Source of the DNA: Microvirga rosea
GTDB taxonomy: Bacteria; Pseudomonadota; Alphaproteobacteria; Rhizobiales; Beijerinckiaceae
Assembly (NCBI RefSeq): GCF_020595095.1
Contig: NZ_JAJDOP010000013.1
Location: forward strand, 1-64,000
Direction: 5' to 3'
Length of the DNA: 64,000 nucleotides
Shown: positions 43,082 to 51,621 of the stretch, in pieces
How positions within the stretch are numbered: position 1 is the first letter of the stretch
Layout of the letters: each line of letters opens with the position of its first letter
The notes under the pieces: generated by a model
Told to the model about the DNA's origin: nothing
Database searches by the model: none
The model's input: only the letters and a program-made list of their open reading frames with translations
Made by a program: the position numbers and the translations under genes

Positions 43082-44152
43082 ATGTTGTGGCGCGCTTATG
43101 CATTCCTTTCTCATGGGAGAGATCGAATTGGAATGCAAAGGCGTAGATCGTCTCGGAGGCCGCCCCTCGTCAAGAATGAGAAAGACATTCTACGAATTCT
43201 TGAGAAAGCCGACGAGGCAATTTGGCTCGCGAGTGCACTGTCGCTCTGCGCTGAATGCGGTTTACTCCTAAGCTTGTCGGAGCCGATCAAGATTGACGTC
43301 TTGGCCCGCAAGCACTCGCTTCCCCAGCCGCTTGTGAGAAATTTCATCGATCTGCTGATCGGCCTTGGGCTGGTTTATGAAGATGATGAGCAAGTCGTCT
43401 CGGGAACGGCTCTTCTTCCGTTTACCGCATCTGAAAATTTCAGAGCGTTCCGAGCGTCACTACGCGCCCCGCTTCTGCAGTCCGCAACCTTCCATCGTCG
43501 CGTCCGAGAAGGATCCTTCACTCTGGAGGGTTGGACCCATACGGATGATACCATCATTGAAGCGCAAGCTGACCTCACTCAGATGTGGGCGCGACACTCA
43601 CTTTCTAAGCTTCGCTATTTGCCCGGTCTTATCTCACGTCTGGAAAGCCCTGGCGCAGCTTTGCTGGATGTCGGGGCTGGTGCGGCGGGCCTTTCTATAA
43701 TCTTGTGCGAAAACTTTCCTCAATTATCGGCGGTCGCTTTGGAGCCCGCTCCTCACCCAGCGAAGCTCGGAGCGGCGCGTGTTGAAGCCGCAAAGCTCGA
43801 GCATCGGGTCCGTTTCCGGCAGCAATACGTTGAGAACATTGAGGATATTGCTGCCTTTGATCTGGTTTTTGTCCCGCAGATATTTCTGCCGGATAGCATC
43901 ATTGAGGAAGCGATTGCCCGTCTCTATCGTGCCATGCGTCCTGGAGCCTGGATGCTCATGGCCGTCCTAGGCAGAGAAGGGCACGATGTTTCATCTGTTA
44001 TCGTACGCCTCAAGAACCTTGTTTGGGGCGGGAATACGCGCACCGTCGAGAAACTGAGACCACGGCTCGCGGCTGTTGGCTTCAATCCAGTAATCCGAGC
44101 CCCAGGCAGCCAGGCCGTACAGATGATCTGCGCACGGCGACCGCCATTCTGA
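43082..44152 (+). CDS. SAM-dependent methyltransferase (CrtF-like O-methyltransferase)
   Basis: A 356-residue enzyme with an N-terminal winged-helix dimerisation domain (residues about 40-120, ILRILEKADEAIWLASALSLCAECGLLLSLSEPI) and a C-terminal SAM domain with motif I LLDVGAGAAGLSIILCENFP (near residue 198-217). This is the layout of small-molecule O-methyltransferases and of CrtF in purple bacteria. It lies between the two desaturase genes, so methylation of a hydroxy- or carboxy-carotenoid is plausible; substrate not demonstrated. Confidence 0.8.
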   Translation: MLWRAYAFLSHGRDRIGMQRRRSSRRPPLVKNEKDILRILEKADEAIWLASALSLCAECGLLLSLSEPIKIDVLARKHSLPQPLVRNFIDLLIGLGLVYEDDEQVVSGTALLPFTASENFRAFRASLRAPLLQSATFHRRVREGSFTLEGWTHTDDTIIEAQADLTQMWARHSLSKLRYLPGLISRLESPGAALLDVGAGAAGLSIILCENFPQLSAVALEPAPHPAKLGAARVEAAKLEHRVRFRQQYVENIEDIAAFDLVFVPQIFLPDSIIEEAIARLYRAMRPGAWMLMAVLGREGHDVSSVIVRLKNLVWGGNTRTVEKLRPRLAAVGFNPVIRAPGSQAVQMICARRPPF

Positions 44153-44253
44153 CCCGAATGTCTTGAACTAGGTTTCATGCTTCCTAGAACCAACATATCG
44201 GGAATGACGCTAAAGCGGTGCTTCAGAGCTCGCTGGATCATGGGAGACCTCTT

Positions 44254-45780
44254 GTGGCACACTCGGTTGGGGTCATCGGTGGAGGCCTGGGAGGTCTGGC
44301 CGCGGCATGCGTAAGCGCCGCTCGCGGCCATCGTGTCACCCTCTATGACAAAAACGAATGGCTTGGAGGCAAGGCGGCCATCCTCCAGCAAGACGGCTTT
44401 CGGTTTGACATGGGGCCAACCATTCTGACCGTTCCACGTGTGCTTGAACGCATTTTCGGGGAGGCAGGCAGGAAGCTCTCCGCTTACTTGGAACTTGTCC
44501 GATTGGACCCTCAGTGGCGGTGCTTTTTCGATGATGGATCGCGAATAGACCTCGTGGAGGATATCGGTACCATGGCGGACACCATGGATAGGTTCGCTCC
44601 AGGCAAAGGAGCGGGGAGCGGATACCGCAAATTTCAGAACATCGCCGAGAACTTGCATAAGATCTCAGACCGCTTCTTTTTCTGGAAGCCGGTCGAAGAT
44701 CTCTTCGACACAATCGACCTCCGCGCCAACATGAATCCTGCGACGTTGCGCGACGTCCTCTCTCTGCGCATGGGGTCCACGGTTGCCGGCACAATCCGCT
44801 CCAAGGTCAAAGATGAGCGCCTTGCGCAGATGCTGGATCACTTTACTCAATATGTGGGTTCATCTCCCTATGGCTCTCCGGCCGTGCTCTGTGCCATCGC
44901 TCATATGCAAGCGGCGGAAGGGGTATGGTATCCGATAGGCGGCACCCGCGCGGTCGCCGACGCCTTGATCAAGCTCGCCGAAGAACTCGGCGTTGTGATC
45001 CGCCCCAGTACGGACGTACGTGAGCTCCTCATAGAGGCTGGAGCAGTGAAGGGAATAGTGACCGCAAATGGGAAGGCGACCTCATTTGATAGCGTCATTT
45101 CCAACATGGATTCCATCAGGACCTACCGGGAGCTGATCGGGGGCAAGGTTGGAGATCACTACACCAAGAAAGACTTCGAGCCGGCGTGCTCGGGAGTCGT
45201 GCTCTATCTCGGCCTGCGGAAGCGCTACGACCACCTTCTTCACCATGACTTTGTCTTCTCGCAAGATCCGGAAATAGAATTCGACTATATTTACCGCCAG
45301 GGTGAACCTGCTCCGGATCCGACCTGTTACATTGCGGCACCCTCTGTGACCGATCCGAGCGTCGCGCCAGACGGCGGCGAAGCGCTTTATGTGCTCGTTC
45401 ACACACCCTACCTTCGACCGCATCATGACTGGTCAAAGATGTTTCCCCATTATCGCCAGGTGATCCTCGACAAGCTGAAGCGGACAGCCGGCATGAGAGA
45501 TCTCGAAGATCGAATCGTCATGGAGCGGCATCTCACACCGCAAGACATTCATGACCGATACAAAGTGCTTAATGGCGCTATTTATGGGCTTGCGAGCCAC
45601 GGCAAATTCATGGGCGCTTTCAAGCCAGGCAATCGAAGCCGACAGGTACGAGGCCTCTACTTGGCAGGTGGGGCCGCTCATCCAGGCCCAGGAATGCCGA
45701 TGGTCATGATGTCCGGCTGGATCGCCGCAGACGCAATGGACACAGATCTCAAGAACAGTGCAATGCGGAAGGTCTCTTGA
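44254..45780 (+). CDS. CrtN/CrtI-type carotenoid desaturase or oxidase (2)
   Basis: A 508-residue FAD enzyme. I choose the GTG at 44254, since GGGAG lies 7 bases upstream; an in-frame GTG at 44218 adds 12 residues without a site. The N-terminus VGVIGGGLGGLAAACVSAARG binds FAD. YDKNEWLGGKAAI, FRFDMGPTILTVPRVL and GVWYPIGGTRAVADALIKL are family motifs, and the C-terminus ends LAGGAAHPGPGMPMVMMSGW. It differs enough from gene (1) to suggest a distinct step, for example terminal oxidation versus desaturation, as with CrtP and CrtN in staphyloxanthin synthesis (inference). Confidence 0.87.
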   Translation: MAHSVGVIGGGLGGLAAACVSAARGHRVTLYDKNEWLGGKAAILQQDGFRFDMGPTILTVPRVLERIFGEAGRKLSAYLELVRLDPQWRCFFDDGSRIDLVEDIGTMADTMDRFAPGKGAGSGYRKFQNIAENLHKISDRFFFWKPVEDLFDTIDLRANMNPATLRDVLSLRMGSTVAGTIRSKVKDERLAQMLDHFTQYVGSSPYGSPAVLCAIAHMQAAEGVWYPIGGTRAVADALIKLAEELGVVIRPSTDVRELLIEAGAVKGIVTANGKATSFDSVISNMDSIRTYRELIGGKVGDHYTKKDFEPACSGVVLYLGLRKRYDHLLHHDFVFSQDPEIEFDYIYRQGEPAPDPTCYIAAPSVTDPSVAPDGGEALYVLVHTPYLRPHHDWSKMFPHYRQVILDKLKRTAGMRDLEDRIVMERHLTPQDIHDRYKVLNGAIYGLASHGKFMGAFKPGNRSRQVRGLYLAGGAAHPGPGMPMVMMSGWIAADAMDTDLKNSAMRKVS

Positions 45781-46613
45781 AAAACCACGCTGTCAAAACC
45801 GTAGAAGCCAGACCCTGGGGATCAGGCATAGCATCTCCGGTTGAACAACGTTCGCCCATCATCTCAAAATTCATGGCCCGATACATGCGCCGCTATTTTG
45901 CTCGGCACATGAACTCCCTGCGCCTTACGAAGTGGGGGGCTCCCGATATTCCCGCAAAGGGACCTATCATCGTCTATTCCAACCATTCATCCTGGTGGGA
46001 CGCCGTCGTCTATATCATTGGCTCAGACGTACTTTTCCATAAGTACGAATGCTACGCTCCGATCGACGCAGACATGCTAAAGCAATATGGCATCTTTAGA
46101 CGGATTGGAGCTTTCGCAGTCCAACCCGGCACCTCCCGTGGAACTTCGGACTTCCTTCACGCAAGTCGTGTCGTTTTATCGTCTCCGCAGCGAGCATTAT
46201 GGCTCACAGCCCAAGGTCGCTTCGCAGACGTCCGTGAGAGGCCCCTCGATCTGAAGGCTGGGCTGACGCGTTTGATCGAGTTCGCGCCCGGCTGCCAAGT
46301 CTTGCCCTTGGCGATCGAATATAGCTTTTGGCTCGAGCGTGGCCCGGAAGCTTTTCTTGCTTTCGGCCCTTCCCTTCGTGGCCATGATCTCCTCCAAATG
46401 TCGCGCAAGGAGCGACTGAGACACCTCGAGGAGCATTTAGCCGCAACCATGGAGCGTCTGAGCGCCGATGTCGAAAGCCGAGATCCGGGACGCTTCTCGT
46501 CGCTCGCTGGAGGAAAAGCCGGAATTGGAGGCGTTTACGACGGCTGGCGCCGCGTGATGGCCGCTCTTCATGGACGTCGGTTCGACGCCTCGCATGAGGG
46601 CCGGTCCACATGA
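45777..46613 (+). CDS. Lysophospholipid-type acyltransferase, probable carotenoid acyltransferase
   Basis: A 278-residue PlsC-superfamily protein. TTG at 45777 overlaps the desaturase stop (TTGA) and follows GGAAGG, which supports this start. Motif I is IIVYSNHSSWWDAVVY (His-x4-Asp), with RRIGAFAVQPGTSRG and LTAQGRFADVRERP next. In the context of a glycosyltransferase and two desaturases it could esterify a glycosylated C30 carotenoid, as CrtO does in Staphylococcus; true substrate unknown. It overlaps the next gene by 4 bases. Confidence 0.82.
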   Translation: MKNHAVKTVEARPWGSGIASPVEQRSPIISKFMARYMRRYFARHMNSLRLTKWGAPDIPAKGPIIVYSNHSSWWDAVVYIIGSDVLFHKYECYAPIDADMLKQYGIFRRIGAFAVQPGTSRGTSDFLHASRVVLSSPQRALWLTAQGRFADVRERPLDLKAGLTRLIEFAPGCQVLPLAIEYSFWLERGPEAFLAFGPSLRGHDLLQMSRKERLRHLEEHLAATMERLSADVESRDPGRFSSLAGGKAGIGGVYDGWRRVMAALHGRRFDASHEGRST

Positions 46614-47731
46614 TTTATCTTGAGGTGATGCTCCTTGCGCTTTCTGCCATTCCGGCTCTCCTCGTCGCGGCGAACTTGACGATCCTGCGTCGCACGGCCC
46701 GCTACCGGCCGACCGAAAGCACGCTTGTTTCCATTCTGATTCCCGCACGCAATGAAGAGAAAAACATCGGAGCAGCACTTGATGCCGCTCTTGCCAGTGT
46801 TGGGGTGCCGATCGAAATCTTGGTCATGGATGACGGCTCAACAGACAGTACGGCAGAAATTGTCCTAGCCTATTGTGCTAAAGATAGGCGGGTTCGCCTT
46901 CTCACGGCACCACCACTCGAAGAAGGCTGGACGGGGAAGATCCACTCCTGCCATCATCTCTCTCTCGCCGCTCGCGGAACCCACCTCCTGTTTGTGGATG
47001 CCGATGTACGGATCTCGCCGCGTGCCGCGGCCGACCTCGTCGGCCATTCTGAAGCCACAGGCGCTGCACTGGTCAGTGCCGTTCCGCGACAAGTCATGGC
47101 GTCAATTGGCGAAATTCTGACTGTTCCCACCATCAATCTGGTGCTGCTGGGTTACCTACCCATAGGGTTGATGCGGCTATCTCTTGATCCTGGGCTCGGC
47201 GCGGCCTGCGGACAGTTAATATGCGTTGAAAGAAATGCGTATCATGCCGTCGGCGGGCACAAGGCCATTCGCTTCCATCTTCACGATGGCATTCAATTGG
47301 CTCGGCTGTTTCGTCGCAAAGGGCGCATGACCGATCTGATTTCAGGTGAGTCACTGGCCTCGTGCCGGATGTACTCAAATCTTAGAGAGGCGTGGGCCGG
47401 CTTTAGCAAAAATGCTCATGAGGGAATGGCGACGCCCGTGAGCCTCCCGATCTGGACGATGTTCCTGTGCGGCGGGCATGTACTGCCAATCGCTCTCGTA
47501 TTCTATACAGAATCTATTCTCGTATTTTTAGCCGTTGTTCTCTCGCTCGGCACCCGTGCAGCCGTGACCGTGGCGACCCGTGAGAACATGTTGTCGATCC
47601 CGTTTCATCCTCTCACAATCCTGGTGAGCTTAGGCATCCAATGGAGCGCTCTATTCAAAGTTGGCGCCGTCGGAAAAGTAGGATGGAAAGGCCGACATTA
47701 TCCGCATCGGGTGATTCATGAGAGGCAGTAG
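46610..47731 (+). CDS. GT2 glycosyltransferase, CrtQ-like
   Basis: A 373-residue membrane glycosyltransferase. An N-terminal helix (IYLEVMLLALSAIPALLVAANLT) precedes a GT2 catalytic domain: SILIPARNEEKNIGAALDAAL, ILVMDDGSTDSTAEIV, LLFVDADVRISP (DxD-type metal site) and EGWTGKIHSCHHL. Two or three C-terminal helices follow. The length and architecture resemble CrtQ, which glycosylates diaponeurosporenoate in staphyloxanthin synthesis. It starts within the acyltransferase gene's last codons and ends 14 bases into the HpnCD gene. Confidence 0.83.
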   Translation: MIYLEVMLLALSAIPALLVAANLTILRRTARYRPTESTLVSILIPARNEEKNIGAALDAALASVGVPIEILVMDDGSTDSTAEIVLAYCAKDRRVRLLTAPPLEEGWTGKIHSCHHLSLAARGTHLLFVDADVRISPRAAADLVGHSEATGAALVSAVPRQVMASIGEILTVPTINLVLLGYLPIGLMRLSLDPGLGAACGQLICVERNAYHAVGGHKAIRFHLHDGIQLARLFRRKGRMTDLISGESLASCRMYSNLREAWAGFSKNAHEGMATPVSLPIWTMFLCGGHVLPIALVFYTESILVFLAVVLSLGTRAAVTVATRENMLSIPFHPLTILVSLGIQWSALFKVGAVGKVGWKGRHYPHRVIHERQ

Positions 47732-49376
47732 CGACTCCGCGGGAAAGCAACCAAGTGATGAGGGTTTCCCCGTCGCTTCACTCATCCTTGCACGTTCCCA
47801 TCGAAGCGCCGTGCTGGCCTTTTACAACTTTGCCCGATTTGCCGACGATATCGCGGATTCACCACATTTTTCCTCGCAAGAGAAGCTGGAAAGGCTAACT
47901 GACCTTGAAGCGGCGTTAATTGATACGGGAAGCCCGCAGCCCAAGGTTTCCGCACTCCATGCCGTGAATGAGCGTTTCGGAACGGGTGTTGCAGAGGCGT
48001 ATGCTCTCTTGCAGGCTTTCAAGCAGGATGCCTTTCATTCACGCTACAATGACTGGGATGACCTGATCGATTATTGTCGCCTGTCTGCGAATCCAGTTGG
48101 GCGGTTTCTGTTAAGGATCCATAAGGAGAGCCATACAGCAAACGGTCCTGCAGACGCGCTATGCACCACTCTTCAGATCCTGAATCATCTTCAGGATCTT
48201 TCTTCTGACAAGAAGAGACTGAATCGTGTTTACATACCCGCGACATGGATCTCAAAGATCGGAGGGGAAGCGATCTTCTTCGATCCATCGCAACTTGCTC
48301 CCCGACGCCAGATTATTGATGCCGTATTGGATCGCATCACTGACCTCCTGCATGTTGCGGCAAGCCTCCCGAACCATCTTTCGAACCCGCGCCTAAGAGC
48401 TCAGAGTATTGCAACTCTCGACCTGGCGAGATCCCTTCATCGAAAGCTGAGAGTTCATGATCCGCTTATTCAACGGGTTTCGGCAAGCAAACTTCAGGCT
48501 GGGTTTGCATTTCTAAAAGGCCTCGCCGGCAGTCTGAACTACACCTTCAATCGTGACGCTTCGCTTGTCGCAGCGACTGTTGCCGGCTCGCATTCCTCCT
48601 TCCAGGTGGCCATGCGGAGCCTGGACCAGGAACGGCGCCGCGCGATCTATGCAGTTTACTCGGTCTGTCGACGTATGGACGATATTGCAGATGGAGGCAT
48701 GCCGGCTCATGAGAAACGTCGTTTTCTGGATGAATGGCGACGCGAGATCGATGCCATTCATAAGTCTCCTAGGTCGCCGGTCGGCAGGGAACTTCAACGA
48801 GCAGCAGCGAACTTCAATTTACCGACCTACGAGTTCCACACGTTACTCGACGGCATGGAGACAGACTGCAGCGATCAAGTGAGACTCGAATCCGAAGACG
48901 ACCTGGAGCGCTACACCAGACAGGTCGCCGGATCCGTTGGAGCGCTGTCGATTTACATTTTCGGCCTGCCGCAAGAAACGCGTTTCGCCATTGAACTTGG
49001 CAAGACCCTGCAGCTCGTCAACATACTTCGCGATATCGATGAGGACGCCAAGCTCGATAGAGTGTATGTCCCCCTGTCTCGTCTCTCTCAAGCAGGTCTG
49101 GCAGATGCACCCGCTCATGTTTTGATAGCGGACCCACGCTTTTGTAGCCTTTGCGAGGGACTTGCTGCAGAAGCAAGTTGCGGCTTCGCGAGAGCCGATG
49201 AGGCGCTTTCCCGAATTGATCGGACAGCCGTTAAGCCCGCTATCCTGATGATGGAAAATTACCGGCGCATCTTAGGGCGCTTACAAGCGCGCGGCTGGAG
49301 AACACGCGGGGACAAACTTCGTCTCAAGACCTTTGACCGCCTTTATCTGCTCGGCCGTGCTATGGGAGCAGCTTAA
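47718..49376 (+). CDS. Fused HpnC-HpnD squalene-pathway synthase
   Basis: A 552-residue protein with two trans-isoprenyl synthase domains in one chain. Residues 1-275 match HpnC: FPVASLILARSHRSAVLAFY, DDIAD at 43-47 and NHLQDLSSD (156-164). Residues 280-552 match HpnD: DDIAD at 321-325 and NILRDIDED (435-443), with VYVPLSRL after it. HpnD joins two farnesyl diphosphates to presqualene diphosphate; HpnC converts that to hydroxysqualene; HpnE then makes squalene. In most bacteria hpnC and hpnD are separate genes; here one frame, without stop or frameshift, carries both. Both Asp motif pairs are intact, so both domains should be active. Confidence 0.9.
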   Translation: MRGSSDSAGKQPSDEGFPVASLILARSHRSAVLAFYNFARFADDIADSPHFSSQEKLERLTDLEAALIDTGSPQPKVSALHAVNERFGTGVAEAYALLQAFKQDAFHSRYNDWDDLIDYCRLSANPVGRFLLRIHKESHTANGPADALCTTLQILNHLQDLSSDKKRLNRVYIPATWISKIGGEAIFFDPSQLAPRRQIIDAVLDRITDLLHVAASLPNHLSNPRLRAQSIATLDLARSLHRKLRVHDPLIQRVSASKLQAGFAFLKGLAGSLNYTFNRDASLVAATVAGSHSSFQVAMRSLDQERRRAIYAVYSVCRRMDDIADGGMPAHEKRRFLDEWRREIDAIHKSPRSPVGRELQRAAANFNLPTYEFHTLLDGMETDCSDQVRLESEDDLERYTRQVAGSVGALSIYIFGLPQETRFAIELGKTLQLVNILRDIDEDAKLDRVYVPLSRLSQAGLADAPAHVLIADPRFCSLCEGLAAEASCGFARADEALSRIDRTAVKPAILMMENYRRILGRLQARGWRTRGDKLRLKTFDRLYLLGRAMGAA

Positions 49377-50656
49377 TGGCTGGACAAACCCACATCGTCG
49401 GCGCAGGCATCGCGGGATTGAGCGCGGCTCTCTCAGCAACATCCTTTGGCAGAAGGGTGGTCCTCTACGAAGCTGCGCCGCAGATAGGCGGGCGTTGCAG
49501 AACGATTCAAACCTCGGGCGGATTTCAACACGATAACGGCACACATGCTCTACTGTCGGCCAACCGACGCACACTTGCATTCTTGAAGACAGTTGGAGCA
49601 AGGAAACACTGGCTGGAACCGGAGCCGGAGGGAATCACGCTTTATAACTCGACGACTGGCTCGGTAGAGCGGGTAGGCTTGTCTCCATGGTCCTGGCTTT
49701 TGGCATCGCAACGCCCCTCTGGCCTATCTGCTTCGGACCTACCGTTGCTTGTACGGCTTGCATTCAGCAGGACGGACCGCCCCGTCAAATCCTTGGTTGG
49801 CAACCGCCCGATCTTGAAAAATCTGCTGGAACCACTGACTGTTTCCGTTCTGAACACGCCCGTTGAAGAGGCGTCCTCACAGCGCTTGGGAGAAGTACTG
49901 CGGCGCTTATTGTACCCTGGGTCTGTAAAGCTGCTCGTTGCTGAGCGTAGCCTTTCTCAAGATCTTGCGGATCCTGCGTCTCATGAGCTTGAAGCGCGTG
50001 GGGCAAAGATTTTTCTTCGCCAGCGGCTTCGACAAATACACACGGCTGATGGACGTGCGGTCGCACTTGCTTTCAACGATCGAACTCTCATCCTTCGGCC
50101 GGAGGATCAAGTTATCTTGGCTCTCCCGCCATGGGAGATCCAACGCCTCCTTCCGAAGATTCCGGTTCCCACAGAGTTTGAATCCATCATCAACATCCAT
50201 TTCCGTTGTGACGGCGCTCCCCGCCCCCGCTTTGTCGGGCTCCTTGGGACAATGGCGCAGTGGGTTCTCGTGCGCTCTGATCATGTGAGCGTCACAATTT
50301 CCGCGGCCCGCGCGGTCATCGAGCAAGACCCGGGAACCTTGATAAAGCGAACCTGGAAAGAAATTGTACCTGTTCTGAGGCACCTGGGCCTGAGCGGTCT
50401 TTGTCGAGAAGAACCCGCAGCGAAGCTTGTCAAGGAAAGGCGTGCCACAATCCGGCAAAGTGCAGGCCTCATTCCGCAGACGCCTGTCCGGCCTCTTCTC
50501 AACCTTGCTCTTGCGGGTGACTGGCTCGGGCGTTTGCCGGCGACCATAGAGAGCGCTGTGACATCTGGAGAGGAGGCCATATCAGCTCTAAGTTCTGCCG
50601 ATTACAGCAGGCACCTCCCAGGAAAGAACAACTCTGTTCATATGGAGGCAGTGTGA
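49376..50656 (+). CDS. hpnE: HpnE, hydroxysqualene dehydroxylase
   Basis: A 426-residue flavoprotein that reduces hydroxysqualene to squalene, the last step of the HpnCDE route. FAD motif HIVGAGIAGLSAALSATSFG is followed by YEAAPQIGGRCRTI and FQHDNGTHALLSANRR. Family motifs in the C-terminal half include IINIHFRCDG and LALAGDWLGRLPATIESAVTSG. The ATG overlaps the HpnCD stop (TAATG), so translation is coupled. Its immediate neighbour and product logic confirm the call. Confidence 0.92.
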   Translation: MAGQTHIVGAGIAGLSAALSATSFGRRVVLYEAAPQIGGRCRTIQTSGGFQHDNGTHALLSANRRTLAFLKTVGARKHWLEPEPEGITLYNSTTGSVERVGLSPWSWLLASQRPSGLSASDLPLLVRLAFSRTDRPVKSLVGNRPILKNLLEPLTVSVLNTPVEEASSQRLGEVLRRLLYPGSVKLLVAERSLSQDLADPASHELEARGAKIFLRQRLRQIHTADGRAVALAFNDRTLILRPEDQVILALPPWEIQRLLPKIPVPTEFESIINIHFRCDGAPRPRFVGLLGTMAQWVLVRSDHVSVTISAARAVIEQDPGTLIKRTWKEIVPVLRHLGLSGLCREEPAAKLVKERRATIRQSAGLIPQTPVRPLLNLALAGDWLGRLPATIESAVTSGEEAISALSSADYSRHLPGKNNSVHMEAV

Positions 50657-51621
50657 CCACGGTCCTTCCCCCTCTTAAGGTCCTACTTGCAGCGCCGCGA
50701 GGCTTCTGCGCAGGTGTCGAGCGCGCCATAAAGGCGGTTGAAGATGCGATCGAGCATACGAACAGACCGGTCTATGTGCGGCATCAAATCGTACATAATG
50801 AACAAGTCGTCAGGCATTTAGAGGCTAAAGGCGCTGTCTTTGTCGATAGACTATCCGATATTCCCGATGGGGCGATCGCGATTTTCAGCGCCCATGGGGT
50901 CTCCCGCGTGGTGGAAGAGGAGGCGGCTGGACGCAAACTCGACGTCTTGGATGCGACGTGTCCTCTTGTGCGCCGCGTTCATTTGGAGGCGCGGCGGCAT
51001 GTGCAGGCAGGGCGCGAGGTGATCCTCATCGGCCATCGGGACCATGTCGAGGTCGAAGGTATACTTGGTCAGGTTGATGGCACAGTCCATGTCATTTTCG
51101 GCCCCGACGAGGTTGAAGCTCTAGAGGTTTCCGATCCCAATGATGTCGCCTACGTCACGCAGACGACGCTTTCAGTCGACGACACCCGGCAAGTCATTGC
51201 TGCTCTTCGCGCGCGGTTCCCGGGGATTCAAGGGCCTGACACAAAAACGATTTGCTATGCAACGCATAACCGTCAGCTTGCCGTGAAGGTTATCGCCCAA
51301 CATGCAGATCGCTTTATCGTTTGCGGCGCTCGCAATTCATCCAACACGAACCGCCTTTGCGAGGTTGCCGCAAAGAGCGGCCTGCCAGCGCTGCTCATGC
51401 AATGTCCAAGCGACCTAACCTTGTCCTTTGTCGATGGTGCTGCGGTCATCGGATTGACATCTGGAGCGTCGGCACCGGAAGAGATGATCCGTCAAGCTCT
51501 TGAGCAACTGTCCCATTGGAGAAGTGTGACGGTAGAAGAAGTTCGCGTCACGGAGGAAGGAACGCGCTTCGCACCTGTCGATCTCTCGAAGTTCAGCACT
51601 CATCTTGAGAGTGCCTCCTGA
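50653..51621 (+). CDS. ispH: 4-Hydroxy-3-methylbut-2-enyl diphosphate reductase
   Basis: A 322-residue iron-sulfur enzyme (LytB) making IPP and DMAPP in the last step of the MEP pathway. The three cluster cysteines are Cys19 (PRGFCAGVERAI), Cys103 (LDATCPLV) and Cys201 (ICYATHNRQ), and IFSAHGVS and VHNEQVV are conserved. The fourth residue of ICYATHNRQ is more usually TQN. GTG start overlaps the hpnE stop. Sited at the end of a carotenoid operon, it may be an extra copy that boosts isoprenoid supply; whether another ispH exists is not visible here. Its stop overlaps the MATE gene stop by 22 bases. Confidence 0.95.
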   Translation: MTTVLPPLKVLLAAPRGFCAGVERAIKAVEDAIEHTNRPVYVRHQIVHNEQVVRHLEAKGAVFVDRLSDIPDGAIAIFSAHGVSRVVEEEAAGRKLDVLDATCPLVRRVHLEARRHVQAGREVILIGHRDHVEVEGILGQVDGTVHVIFGPDEVEALEVSDPNDVAYVTQTTLSVDDTRQVIAALRARFPGIQGPDTKTICYATHNRQLAVKVIAQHADRFIVCGARNSSNTNRLCEVAAKSGLPALLMQCPSDLTLSFVDGAAVIGLTSGASAPEEMIRQALEQLSHWRSVTVEEVRVTEEGTRFAPVDLSKFSTHLESAS

